DNA of 50,641 bases from UBA2029 sp037447125 (GTDB taxonomy: Bacteria; Chloroflexota; Anaerolineae; Aggregatilineales; Aggregatilineaceae), in the NCBI GenBank assembly GCA_037447125.1, contig JBBIHG010000015.1, positions 1 through 50,641 on the forward strand, in the 5' to 3' direction. A program made the translations under genes and the position numbers. Under the pieces are notes generated by a model, which did not search any database, was not told the DNA's origin, and saw only the letters and a list, made by a program, of their open reading frames with translations. Shown piece after piece: positions 14,149 to 21,345 of the stretch (its first letter is position 1; each line of letters opens with the position of its first letter).

Positions 14149-16782
14149 TCAGTCCCCCACTTCAAGCGCCTGCGGCTTCGACGGGCGCGCGCGCCGCGCC
14201 GCCCGCGGGACGCCGCTGGGCCACCACGCCCAGCGCCCGAACAGGGCAGTCAGCGCTGGGACGAGGATGGTGCGCACGACAAAGGTGTCTATCAAGATGC
14301 CCACGGCCACCGCGAAGCCGATCTCCAGCAGGCCGGCGACCTCGCCGGTCAGCAGCGCGGCGAACGTCCCGGCCAGGATGATCCCCGCCGAGGTGATGAT
14401 CGCGCCCGTCGTGGCCACGGCGACATGCACGCCCTCGCGCATCCCATGATAGCCGACCTCTTCCTTGATGCGCCCGAAGAGGAAGATGCTGTAGTCAATG
14501 CCCAGCGCGACCAGGAAGACGAAGGAGAAGAAGGGCACGTACCACGTCAGCCCGGCCACGCCGTAGAGCGTGGTGAAGATCAGGTGGGTCAGCCCCAGGG
14601 TGAACGTGAACGACAGCAGAACCGTGCCGATCAGGTAGAGCGGGGCCACGACGCTGCGCAGCATGATCAGCAGCACGATGAAGATGCCCAGCAGCACAAA
14701 GCCGATGGCGCGCAGCAGGTCGCGGTTCATCGTATTGCGGATGTCGGTGTTGATCACGGGGCCGCCGCTGACCACCGCGTCACCGCCGTCCTGGTAACCC
14801 CTGAGGACGCCGCGGATGGCAGTGACCGTATCCAGCGCCTCGTTGCTGCTCGGCGAGACGGAGAGGATGACCTCCAGCTTGAAGGCGGTGTCTTCCGCCG
14901 CCAGATAGGTCGCCGCGAGCTGCCCGGCCAGCGCCGGGTCCAGCCCGTCGCCGGTTGTGGGCATGTCGGCCAGCAGATCGATCAGCGCGGTCGGCATCAG
15001 GTACGGCTCGGCGACGGTGTCGAAGCGGGCCGCCAGCCCCTCGACGGCAGTGGCCAGTTCCTCCTGCCGCGTCAGGAGCCGCAGCGGGTTGGCCAGCAGG
15101 TCGCGGATCAAGACCAGGTTCGGGTCGTCAGCCACTTCCGGGAAGCGCTCGGCCAGCAGGTCTGTGTAGCCCTGCATCCCGGCCAGCGCCGCGCCGATCT
15201 GGGCCGGCTCCAGCGCGCTCATCTGCCCGGCATCGCCGATCATGCCCAGCGCCAGGCGAAGCTGCGCGCCGACATGCAGCACATCGCGCAGATCAGCGTA
15301 TCCCTGACCGAGCGGATCGTCCAGGCCGCGCACGTCGAAGACGCCGTCGAGGGCCGCGATCTCGTCGCTGAGGCGCACGATGTCGGCGGCGATGCGCTGC
15401 GGGTCGCGCCCGGTCACGACCACGGTCAGCGGCATGGTGTTGCCCGCGCCCAGGCTGTCCTGCAGCAGCGAGAAGCCGATCACGACCGGCTTCTCGTCTG
15501 GCAGGTCATCGAGCAAGTCATAGGTCACGGGCTGGCTCAGGCTGTAGATAGAGAGCGGCAGCATCAGGGCGAAGATGACCACGATGACCAGCAGCGGGCG
15601 CGTGCTGACCCACTGCGAGGTCATGCCGTACCAGCGCCCGACCGGACGATGGGTGGCCTGGCCTGGCCAGAACGCGCGGTGGCCCAGGGTCGCCAGCAGC
15701 GCCGGGACCAGAGTCAGCCCGGCAGCCAGCGTGACCACGATGCCCAGAGCGAGCGCCGGGCCGGTCGTGTTGAAGATGCCCATCTCGGCGAAGATCATGG
15801 CCATGAAGCCGACGAAGATCGTGCCGGCGCTGCTGGTGATCGTCTCGCCGACACGGTGCACGGTGTGGGCTGTGGCCGCCTCGGTGCCGGGATGGTCGGC
15901 CATCTCCTCGCGGAAGCGGCTGATCAGGAAGAGACAGTAATCGGTGCCCGCGCCGTAGATGATCGTGATCAACAGGACGTTGGCGTAGGTGGTGATCGTC
16001 AGGTAGTTGGCCCCCAGCCAGCCGACGATGCCGCGCGTGATCAGAAAGGCGAGCGTCACCGCCGTCAGGGGGATGAGCGGGCTGACCGGCGAGCGGTAGA
16101 CCGCCAGCAGCAGGACGATGACCAGCGTGATCGTCACCCAGATGGCGCGGTCGGCGCTGGCGACGACCGACTCGCTGGTCTGGTAGACGAGCGGGCTGGT
16201 TCCGGTCTGATAGGCGCGCACGGACGGCGGGCGGTTGGCTTCCAGCCAGGCATCGATCTGGCGCATGGCCTCGATGGAGGGCGGCTCAGTGGCGCTCTCG
16301 GTCATGTTGACCCGCACCAGCGCGATCCGGTTGGCCAGGAGCGGGTCGGCGCTCGCTTCTCCCGCCACCAGCAGCGCGGCCAGCGCCGGCGACTGGGTGG
16401 GCGAAATCACCGCGTCGAGGACCTCTGGCGCTTCGTCGCTGCGCGCCCAGTCGGTGAAGGCGCGGATGAAGCGCCCGGCCTCGGTGTCAAGCTGCGCGTC
16501 GAATGAGGGCACGTCCGGGTTCAGCACCCCCTCGGCGGACTGGCGCGCGTCGAAGACGATCACCGAGCCGCCCGCGGCGGTCTCGGCGGGGAACACCTGC
16601 TCGTAGAGGGCGCTCGCGTGCTTGAACGGGGCGTCGTCGGGCAGGAAGTCGGCCAGGTCCGAGCTGGCGACATCGGTCATGCTGGGGGCGATCAGAGTCA
16701 CAATGGCTGCCGCCGCCACCCAGGCGATGAGGATGGGGAGGCGATAGCGGGTGGTGAAGCGTCCCAGGCGTTCGAAGATCAT
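14149..16782 (-). CDS. MMPL-family RND transporter
   Basis: 877 residues in two homologous halves, the RND design. Each half starts with one membrane helix (first at about residues 15-33, ending IAWVAAAAIVTLIAP), followed by a large external domain and a bundle of five or more helices. The conserved MMPL signatures are present in both halves: YGAGTDYCLFLISRFREEM in the first and VALGIDYSIFLFGRIKEE in the second, where the Asp-Tyr pair is part of the proton relay. Such proteins export lipids or hydrophobic drugs using the proton gradient. The ATG at 16782 has GGAGGT 7 bases upstream. The gene lies 26 bases downstream of a TetR regulator in the same operon, which favours an inducible efflux role (inference). 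Confidence 0.88.
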   Translation of the reverse strand: MIFERLGRFTTRYRLPILIAWVAAAAIVTLIAPSMTDVASSDLADFLPDDAPFKHASALYEQVFPAETAAGGSVIVFDARQSAEGVLNPDVPSFDAQLDTEAGRFIRAFTDWARSDEAPEVLDAVISPTQSPALAALLVAGEASADPLLANRIALVRVNMTESATEPPSIEAMRQIDAWLEANRPPSVRAYQTGTSPLVYQTSESVVASADRAIWVTITLVIVLLLAVYRSPVSPLIPLTAVTLAFLITRGIVGWLGANYLTITTYANVLLITIIYGAGTDYCLFLISRFREEMADHPGTEAATAHTVHRVGETITSSAGTIFVGFMAMIFAEMGIFNTTGPALALGIVVTLAAGLTLVPALLATLGHRAFWPGQATHRPVGRWYGMTSQWVSTRPLLVIVVIFALMLPLSIYSLSQPVTYDLLDDLPDEKPVVIGFSLLQDSLGAGNTMPLTVVVTGRDPQRIAADIVRLSDEIAALDGVFDVRGLDDPLGQGYADLRDVLHVGAQLRLALGMIGDAGQMSALEPAQIGAALAGMQGYTDLLAERFPEVADDPNLVLIRDLLANPLRLLTRQEELATAVEGLAARFDTVAEPYLMPTALIDLLADMPTTGDGLDPALAGQLAATYLAAEDTAFKLEVILSVSPSSNEALDTVTAIRGVLRGYQDGGDAVVSGGPVINTDIRNTMNRDLLRAIGFVLLGIFIVLLIMLRSVVAPLYLIGTVLLSFTFTLGLTHLIFTTLYGVAGLTWYVPFFSFVFLVALGIDYSIFLFGRIKEEVGYHGMREGVHVAVATTGAIITSAGIILAGTFAALLTGEVAGLLEIGFAVAVGILIDTFVVRTILVPALTALFGRWAWWPSGVPRAARRARPSKPQALEVGD

Positions 16783-16808
16783 GCGAGGTACCTCCGCGCT
16801 GTAGGCGT

Positions 16809-17411
16809 TCAGCCCGGTTTCTGCGCCGCAGCGCCCTGCTGCAGCACGGTGAGCATGGTGCTGGCCATGTCGGCGGCGCTGTAGCCGGTGTCGTTCTCCA
16901 GCCACCAGCCGAGCAACTGGATCAACATGCCAGTTATCACCTGAGCCAGGACGCGCGGCGGGATCAGCCCGGACAGGCCCACTTGCGCAAGCTCGCTGAC
17001 GATGGTGCGCTCGATGACTTCGGCCATGTACTGCCGCCCGAAGGCGTTGAGCTGCGCCGAGGCCGCCCCGCCAACCATGATCAGCATCAGCTCGCGATTC
17101 TCGTCCGCCCAGCGGAAGACGCGCGCGAAGCTGTGCTGCATCCAGGCCGGATCGAGCGGGTGGGCGTGGGGAATGGCGAGGATCTCGGCGACCAGCGCAT
17201 CGAAGCCCTGCCCCATCAGCTCGCGCACGCAGCCTTCCTTGTTAGCAAAGTGCTTGTAGAAGGTCGCCTTGCTGACGTCGGCGCGCTCGGTGATGGTCGC
17301 GATATCCACCTGGCCGTAGCCGTGCGCGCTGATCAGTTCGCGCGCGGCGTCAATCAGGCGCTGGTGGGTTTCGGCTTTGCGCCGGGCGTGGCGATTGCGC
17401 TGGTGGGTCAT
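16809..17411 (-). CDS. TetR/AcrR-family transcriptional regulator
   Basis: 200 residues. The N-terminal helix-turn-helix is clear: RLIDAARELISAHGYGQVDI, ATITERADVSKATFYKHFAN and KEGCVRELM, which match the TetR DNA-binding domain including the S-x-x-T-F-Y-x-H-F recognition helix. The C-terminal ligand-binding part is helical and diverged, ending in a segment with WWLENDTGYSAADMA. It sits first in an operon with the MMPL exporter, so it most likely represses both genes and responds to an exported compound. A palindrome at 17448-17467, close to the start, is a plausible operator. The ATG at 17411 was chosen because the HTH begins about 20 residues after it; the ribosome binding site is weak. Confidence 0.85.
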   Translation of the reverse strand: MTHQRNRHARRKAETHQRLIDAARELISAHGYGQVDIATITERADVSKATFYKHFANKEGCVRELMGQGFDALVAEILAIPHAHPLDPAWMQHSFARVFRWADENRELMLIMVGGAASAQLNAFGRQYMAEVIERTIVSELAQVGLSGLIPPRVLAQVITGMLIQLLGWWLENDTGYSAADMASTMLTVLQQGAAAQKPG

Positions 17412-17447
17412 CGGACTCGCTCGACTGCCCGATCTATAGAAGACGAA

Positions 17448-17467
17448 GTGTCTAATGATAGACGCAC
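17448..17467. promoter_or_regulatory. Candidate TetR operator
   Basis: Imperfect palindrome GTGTCTA-ATGA-TAGACGCAC, 37 bases before the tetR start codon and next to a possible -10 (TATAGA on the minus strand at 17434-17439). Position and symmetry fit autoregulation. Confidence 0.4.
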
Positions 17468-17515
17468 CGTCAACCATTGTAGTGCTCCGCCGGGTTTTGT
17501 CAACTGGCGCCGGCA

Positions 17516-17656
17516 CGGGTGTGTGCAGAATCTGTCAGGCAGTTTGCCGTGCCTTGGTTTACCTCACCCCCGCTCGGCGCTCACGCGCCTCGCCGCCCCC
17601 TCTCCGCCGCGGAGAGGGGGCAGGCCGAGCGCAGCGAGGCCGGGAGTGAGGTAAAC
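17516..17656. repeat. Composite repeat: TGTCAGGCAG head plus 100-bp palindrome, copy 1
   Basis: Head at 17516-17556 with GTGTGCAGAATCTGTCAGGC and AGTTTGCC. The palindrome 17557-17656 is bounded by GTTTACCTCAC / GTGAGGTAAAC and centred on CCCCCTCTCCGC / GCGGAGAGGGGG, with a further GCTCGGCG / GCCGAGCG pairing. Similar composites lie at 23976-24110 (reverse orientation) and 27901-28060. Confidence 0.75.
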
Positions 17657-17688
17657 GAAACAAGCCGATCTTTCTTTATGCTTTCTGG

Positions 17689-17735
17689 ATGCCTGTCCGC
17701 CCCTGAAGGCGCTTTGGGAAAGGGCGGACAGGCAT
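17689..17735. repeat. 14-bp perfect inverted repeat
   Basis: ATGCCTGTCCGCCC (17689-17702) and GGGCGGACAGGCAT (17722-17735) flank a 19-base spacer. There is no T-tract. A second small inverted pair, GTGCCTC / GAGGCAC, lies at 17771-17777 and 17802-17808. The 453 bases between tetR and the aminopeptidase gene hold only the operator, these repeats and a terminator. Confidence 0.6.
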
Positions 17736-17811
17736 CGAGGTTGGTCTGCAGGACGGAGCGCCTCTTTGCTGTGCCTCACCGCCGCTCTCCGCCGAGGATC
17801 GGAGGCACACA

Positions 17812-17838
17812 AAACCCCGGTGGATTGCCGGGGTTTCT
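17812..17838 (-). terminator. Terminator of the M29 aminopeptidase gene
   Basis: Stem AAACCCCGG / CCGGGGTTT with a 7-base loop. On the minus strand it is followed by TTTTG and lies 28 bases after the stop codon. Confidence 0.75.
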
Positions 17839-17864
17839 ATGCGCATCGGGAGGTCTGTGGAGGA

Positions 17865-18974
17865 TCAGCCGACCATGAACTGCCCGTCCTTGTAGAACAG
17901 CATCCCGTCCACCACGATCTCGCCGCCCTGGCGCATATCGCAGATCATGTCCCAGTGCACGTCGGAGTTGTTGACGCTGCCCGTCTCGCCGTAGCCCTGG
18001 CCGACGGCCATGTGCACCGTCCCGCCGATCTTCTCGTCGAAGAGGATCGAGCCGGTGAACTGCTGGATGTCCCAGTTGGTGCCGATGGCGAACTCGCCCA
18101 GGCGACGCGCGCCGGGATCGGTGTCCAGCGTGGCGATCAGGAAGTCCTGGTTCGTCTCGGAGCGGGCATTGACCACCAGCCCGTCGCGGAACTCCAATTC
18201 GACACCCTTGACCTCATTGCCGCGGAAGTAGGCCGGGTAGGTGAAGCGCACCCAGCCGTTGACGCTGTCTTCGACCGGCCCGGTGAAGATCTCGCCATCG
18301 GGGAGGTTTTCCCTGCCGCCGGCGTTCTTGAACAGCCGCCCGGCGATGGACATGGTCAGGTCAATGTGGTCGCCGCGCACGTGAAGATGCTTGCGGCCCT
18401 TCAGCCAGGCGATCAGGCGGTCCTGCGCCCCGTAGAACGCCTTCCAGGCGGCGACCGGGTCGTCCAGGTCGAGCTTGCACGCGCCGAAGACGAAGTCGGT
18501 GTACTGGCGCAGCGACATGCCCGCATTCTGCGCGTAGCCGAAGGTGGGGAACTGCGTCGAGCAGCGGCGCAATTCTCCGGCTGCTTCGCGCCGCATCTGA
18601 ATGGTGATCAGCGCCGAGCGCGCCTTGGCCCGCGCCACCTGCATCTCGATCGGGTAGGCGCTGCGGTCGCGCGTGTTTTCTTCGGCGTCAATGCGGATGA
18701 TGACCGGCGCTTCTTCGTACATCAGCTTAAGCATCGGGTTGACATCGGCCAGCAGGTCGGGGGCGGTGGTCGCCTCCAGGCCGAGTACCTCTTCTTCGCT
18801 CATATGGATGTAGACGGCGGGGCGCGCGCCCATGCGCAGCGCCTCTTCGTACAGCGCCTGGCAGAGTGGCTCGCCGGCGGGGCTGGTGCTGCGGATCAGC
18901 ACGCGCTCGCCCGGCTGCGTCCTCGTCGAATAGTGCAGCAGAACGTGGGCCATCTTGGTTATGCGGGAGTCCAT
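17865..18974 (-). CDS. M29 family aminopeptidase
   Basis: 369 residues. The candidate dinuclear metal ligands of M29 peptidases (AmpS/AmpT family) can be seen: Glu228 in NLPDGEIFTGP, Glu294 in RRLGEFAIGTN, His321 in GGTVHMAVGQGYGET, and His340/Asp342 in NNSDVHWDMICDM. These are spaced as in the family. The protein is somewhat shorter than the about 410 residues of the Thermus enzymes, mainly at the N-terminus. It would remove N-terminal residues from peptides in the cytoplasm using two divalent metal ions. It has no signal peptide. Its own promoter (19038-19046) and a terminator on the other side suggest a single-gene transcript. AAAGGAA lies 11 bases before the ATG. Confidence 0.88.
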   Translation of the reverse strand: MDSRITKMAHVLLHYSTRTQPGERVLIRSTSPAGEPLCQALYEEALRMGARPAVYIHMSEEEVLGLEATTAPDLLADVNPMLKLMYEEAPVIIRIDAEENTRDRSAYPIEMQVARAKARSALITIQMRREAAGELRRCSTQFPTFGYAQNAGMSLRQYTDFVFGACKLDLDDPVAAWKAFYGAQDRLIAWLKGRKHLHVRGDHIDLTMSIAGRLFKNAGGRENLPDGEIFTGPVEDSVNGWVRFTYPAYFRGNEVKGVELEFRDGLVVNARSETNQDFLIATLDTDPGARRLGEFAIGTNWDIQQFTGSILFDEKIGGTVHMAVGQGYGETGSVNNSDVHWDMICDMRQGGEIVVDGMLFYKDGQFMVG

Positions 18975-19037
18975 GAGTGATTACGGTTCCTTTCGTCAAG
19001 CGAGCAGGGTTGTCTGAACCTGATAGAGTGGTGCCTG

Positions 19038-19046
19038 ATTGTAGCA
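19038..19046 (-). promoter_or_regulatory. Extended -10 promoter of the M29 aminopeptidase gene
   Basis: Minus strand TGCTACAAT, an extended -10 with TGn, about 63 bases before the start codon. There is no clear -35. It lies in the 90 bases after the preceding gene. Confidence 0.4.
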
Positions 19047-19064
19047 CGCTCCGGGCGGGGGCGG

Positions 19065-19988
19065 CTAAGTGAGCCTCACCCGCGTCCGCGCTTCCACCAG
19101 CGCCAGCAACCCCTGCCAGTAGGGAAACGCCCGCGCCAGGAAGCGCTCGCGCTGCTCGGCGCGCAGCGTGGACAGGCTGCGCCCCACCCGTGCCAACAGT
19201 CGCAGCGCGCTGAACACCTCCCAGAAGACCAGGTCTGGCACAGCGCCCGCCACATCCTCGTAGGCATCCAGGAATTGATCGCTGAGCGCAACGCCGTAAG
19301 CGCCGAGCATGGCGCTGGCGAAGCCGATGTCGAAGCGCGGGTCGGCCAGGACGGCGTGCTCCCACCCTTCGATGGCAACGATACGCGGCGGCTGGGCGAC
19401 AGCCCGCTCCAGCGTGTATTCGCCGTGCGTGATGGCGCGCGGCAGTTCCTCGACTGCTTCCACGCGCCGGATCAGCCAGTCGAGAATCTCTTGCAGCTCC
19501 CAGGTCTCCAGGCGGCGCACCAGCCGGGCCAGCTCGCCAAAGGCGTAGCGCAGCGGCGTGACGGGCAGGTCTGGCAGCGTGTCCCAGGGCAGAGCGTGCA
19601 GCCGGGCCAGGGTGCGGGCGAAGTCGGCGCCGGCGCGGGCGAAGAAGGCGTGCGGCTGCCCGGCGACACGCCAGCCCGCCACCCTCTCGGCCAGCAGCAG
19701 GGTGTGATCGTCGTGCTGGCTCCAGCCCAGGTAGTACACCGCCGGGACGGGGAAGCGCAGCGCGCCCAGCGCGCGCATCACGCGGAAGGCGCGCAGGGCC
19801 TGCACCTGCTGGGCGGGCGGGTAGCGGCGCAGCAGCACGTAGGGGGGGACGCCCGGTGCGTCCAGGGCGAAGGCCAGCCCATGCTCGCTCTCACCCGGCG
19901 CGACCGGCGCGGGCATCGCCGCGACGCCCCGCCCGAAGGCCAGGCGCAGCACGTGGGCGGCGGGATTGTCCGGGGGGAGCGCGCTCAC
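19065..19988 (-). CDS. Degenerate APH-fold (aminoglycoside phosphotransferase-like) protein
   Basis: 307 residues with the layout of APH/choline kinase-like enzymes: an N-lobe with strand YVLLRRYPP carrying basic residues, helices with HTLLLAERVAG, and a C-lobe with the catalytic-loop region. The catalytic motif H-G-D-x4-N is altered to H-G-E-Y-T-L-E-R (188-195): the base Asp is Glu190 and the metal-binding Asn is Arg195. The second metal motif, usually I-D-W-E, reads I-E-G-W-E-H (206-211). Both key Asp residues are therefore Glu and the Asn is missing, so phosphotransfer is doubtful. It may be a pseudokinase or binding protein. Its GTG start overlaps the stop of the TPR gene by 4 bases (GTGA), so the two are translationally coupled. 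Confidence 0.65.
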   Translation of the reverse strand: MSALPPDNPAAHVLRLAFGRGVAAMPAPVAPGESEHGLAFALDAPGVPPYVLLRRYPPAQQVQALRAFRVMRALGALRFPVPAVYYLGWSQHDDHTLLLAERVAGWRVAGQPHAFFARAGADFARTLARLHALPWDTLPDLPVTPLRYAFGELARLVRRLETWELQEILDWLIRRVEAVEELPRAITHGEYTLERAVAQPPRIVAIEGWEHAVLADPRFDIGFASAMLGAYGVALSDQFLDAYEDVAGAVPDLVFWEVFSALRLLARVGRSLSTLRAEQRERFLARAFPYWQGLLALVEARTRVRLT

Positions 19989-21220
19989 AGGGCGGCGCCC
20001 TGGGAAGCGCGGGCCAGCGCCTCGTCAAGGCGCGCGATCAGCGCGTCCAGGCGGGGGATGGGCGTCGGCGACTCGCTGAGGAAGGTCAGCCCGCTGCGCA
20101 CCGTCTCCAACATGCCCGGCTCGGCCCCCTGGTCGAGCACGCGGGCGAAGTGCTGGAAGGCCGCGTCCGGCTGGCCGAGCACCAGATAGGCCTGAGCCAG
20201 GTCGCAGCGCGTCCAGTTGTCGCGCGGGTCGTCGTCAAGCTGCCACTGGGCGCGCTGCACCACGTCGCGGAAGGTGCGCTCGGCGTCGGCATCATTGCCC
20301 AGCCGCTTGTGCAGCGAGGCCAGGTTGATCAGCGGGTAGGATGAGTGCAGCGTGACCTGATGGGCGCGCTCGTAAGCATCCAGCGCGGCATAGAGCCGCC
20401 CCTGCCGCCGGTACAGCCCGCCCAACGAGCCGTAGTAGGATTCGCCCTCGGCGTCGGTCAGGCGCGGGTCGCGGGCCAGCGCCTCTTTCAGCCGGGCCTC
20501 GGCCTGCTCCCAGATGCGCTGGCGCTCGGCCTCCTGGCCGGGCGCGTCCAGCCCATCCCCCTGGCGGCGCAGGGCCAGCCCCAGCGCGGCAATCGCCGGT
20601 GTGAAGCCCGGCTCTTTTCCCAGCGCGCGCTCCAGGTGAGCGATGGCCAGCGCGATCTCCTTGCGCTGGGTGTAGAGATAGCCGAGCAGGTAATTGGTGG
20701 CGTGATCGGTCTCGTCAATGGTCAGGGCGCGCTGCAGCGTGGCAATGGCCGTGTCGTAGTTGTGGGCGCGGACCTGCTGCTCGGCCAGCAGTTGCAGCGA
20801 GAGCACAGCCACCTCGCGCTCGACCGTCGCCTGCAGCGCGGCAAAGCGCTCCTCATAGTCGCCGAGCGTCGCCTCCATGCGGGCGCTTAGCGCGCGCGAT
20901 TCCTCCACCTGGTCGAGAATCATGCTGCGCAGCATCCACGCGCCAAGCACGAGGGCGATGCTGATCGCCGCCATCGAGACTTCCAGGAAGCTGAGCAGGT
21001 TGCCGGTGAAGGCCGTCGCGTTGTTGGCCCGCTCCAGAATGGCCAGGGCCTCGGCCTCGCTGATCCCGTCGCTGAGGTCAACGCTGGGGGCCAGGCCGGA
21101 ATCGTCGCGGTGCGCCGCGTAGAGCGCGTAGAGGGCGACAAGCAGCGCGGCCAGGGCCAGCAGGGCAGTCAGGCTGCCGGAGAGCCGGCGAATGCGGCGG
21201 CTTGCGGTTTGTAGAGGCAC
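19985..21220 (-). CDS. Membrane-anchored TPR-repeat protein
   Basis: 411 residues. Two membrane helices lie at about residues 17-35 (LTALLALAALLVALYALYAA) and 78-97 (VSMAAISIALVLGAWMLRSM). A short coiled-coil stretch follows (SRALSARMEATLGDYEERFA). Several tetratricopeptide repeats fill the rest, visible as YDTAIATLQRALTIDETDHA, IALAIAHLERALGKEPGF, YAALDAYERAHQVTLHSSYP and PDAAFQHFARVLDQG. TPRs form scaffolds for protein assembly. The segment between the helices is outside the cell or short, and the TPR part is probably cytoplasmic (inference). It is coupled to the following degenerate APH-fold gene, suggesting the two proteins act together. The start is GTG with GGGGAGGG about 3 bases upstream. 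Confidence 0.75.
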   Translation of the reverse strand: MPLQTASRRIRRLSGSLTALLALAALLVALYALYAAHRDDSGLAPSVDLSDGISEAEALAILERANNATAFTGNLLSFLEVSMAAISIALVLGAWMLRSMILDQVEESRALSARMEATLGDYEERFAALQATVEREVAVLSLQLLAEQQVRAHNYDTAIATLQRALTIDETDHATNYLLGYLYTQRKEIALAIAHLERALGKEPGFTPAIAALGLALRRQGDGLDAPGQEAERQRIWEQAEARLKEALARDPRLTDAEGESYYGSLGGLYRRQGRLYAALDAYERAHQVTLHSSYPLINLASLHKRLGNDADAERTFRDVVQRAQWQLDDDPRDNWTRCDLAQAYLVLGQPDAAFQHFARVLDQGAEPGMLETVRSGLTFLSESPTPIPRLDALIARLDEALARASQGAAL

Positions 21221-21258
21221 GACCCTCCCCTTTCCCAGGCAACGAACGGTCTGCTATT

Positions 21259-21287
21259 ACCATACGCCAAATGGCGCGAACTGCAAA
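21259..21287 (-). promoter_or_regulatory. Candidate promoter of the TPR/APH-fold operon
   Basis: Minus strand TTTGCA, 17-base spacer, TATGGT (4/6 in each box). The start codon lies about 38 bases downstream. Confidence 0.35.
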
Positions 21288-21345
21288 GTTTGGTTAGGAA
21301 ACGGTTTGAATGAGCGCCTGGCATCCTGGGGCGGTGAGGGCGCCG

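Noticed and set aside
13834..16506. Very long open frame antisense to the MMPL gene (about 890 codons on the plus strand)
   Set aside because: High GC removes stop codons from other frames. Its translation is rich in Arg, Gln, His and Asp with no motif, while the minus strand encodes a complete MMPL protein.
19065..19988. Antibiotic-resistance aminoglycoside phosphotransferase
   Set aside because: The fold is similar but both catalytic Asp residues and the metal-binding Asn are replaced, and the gene is coupled to a TPR protein.
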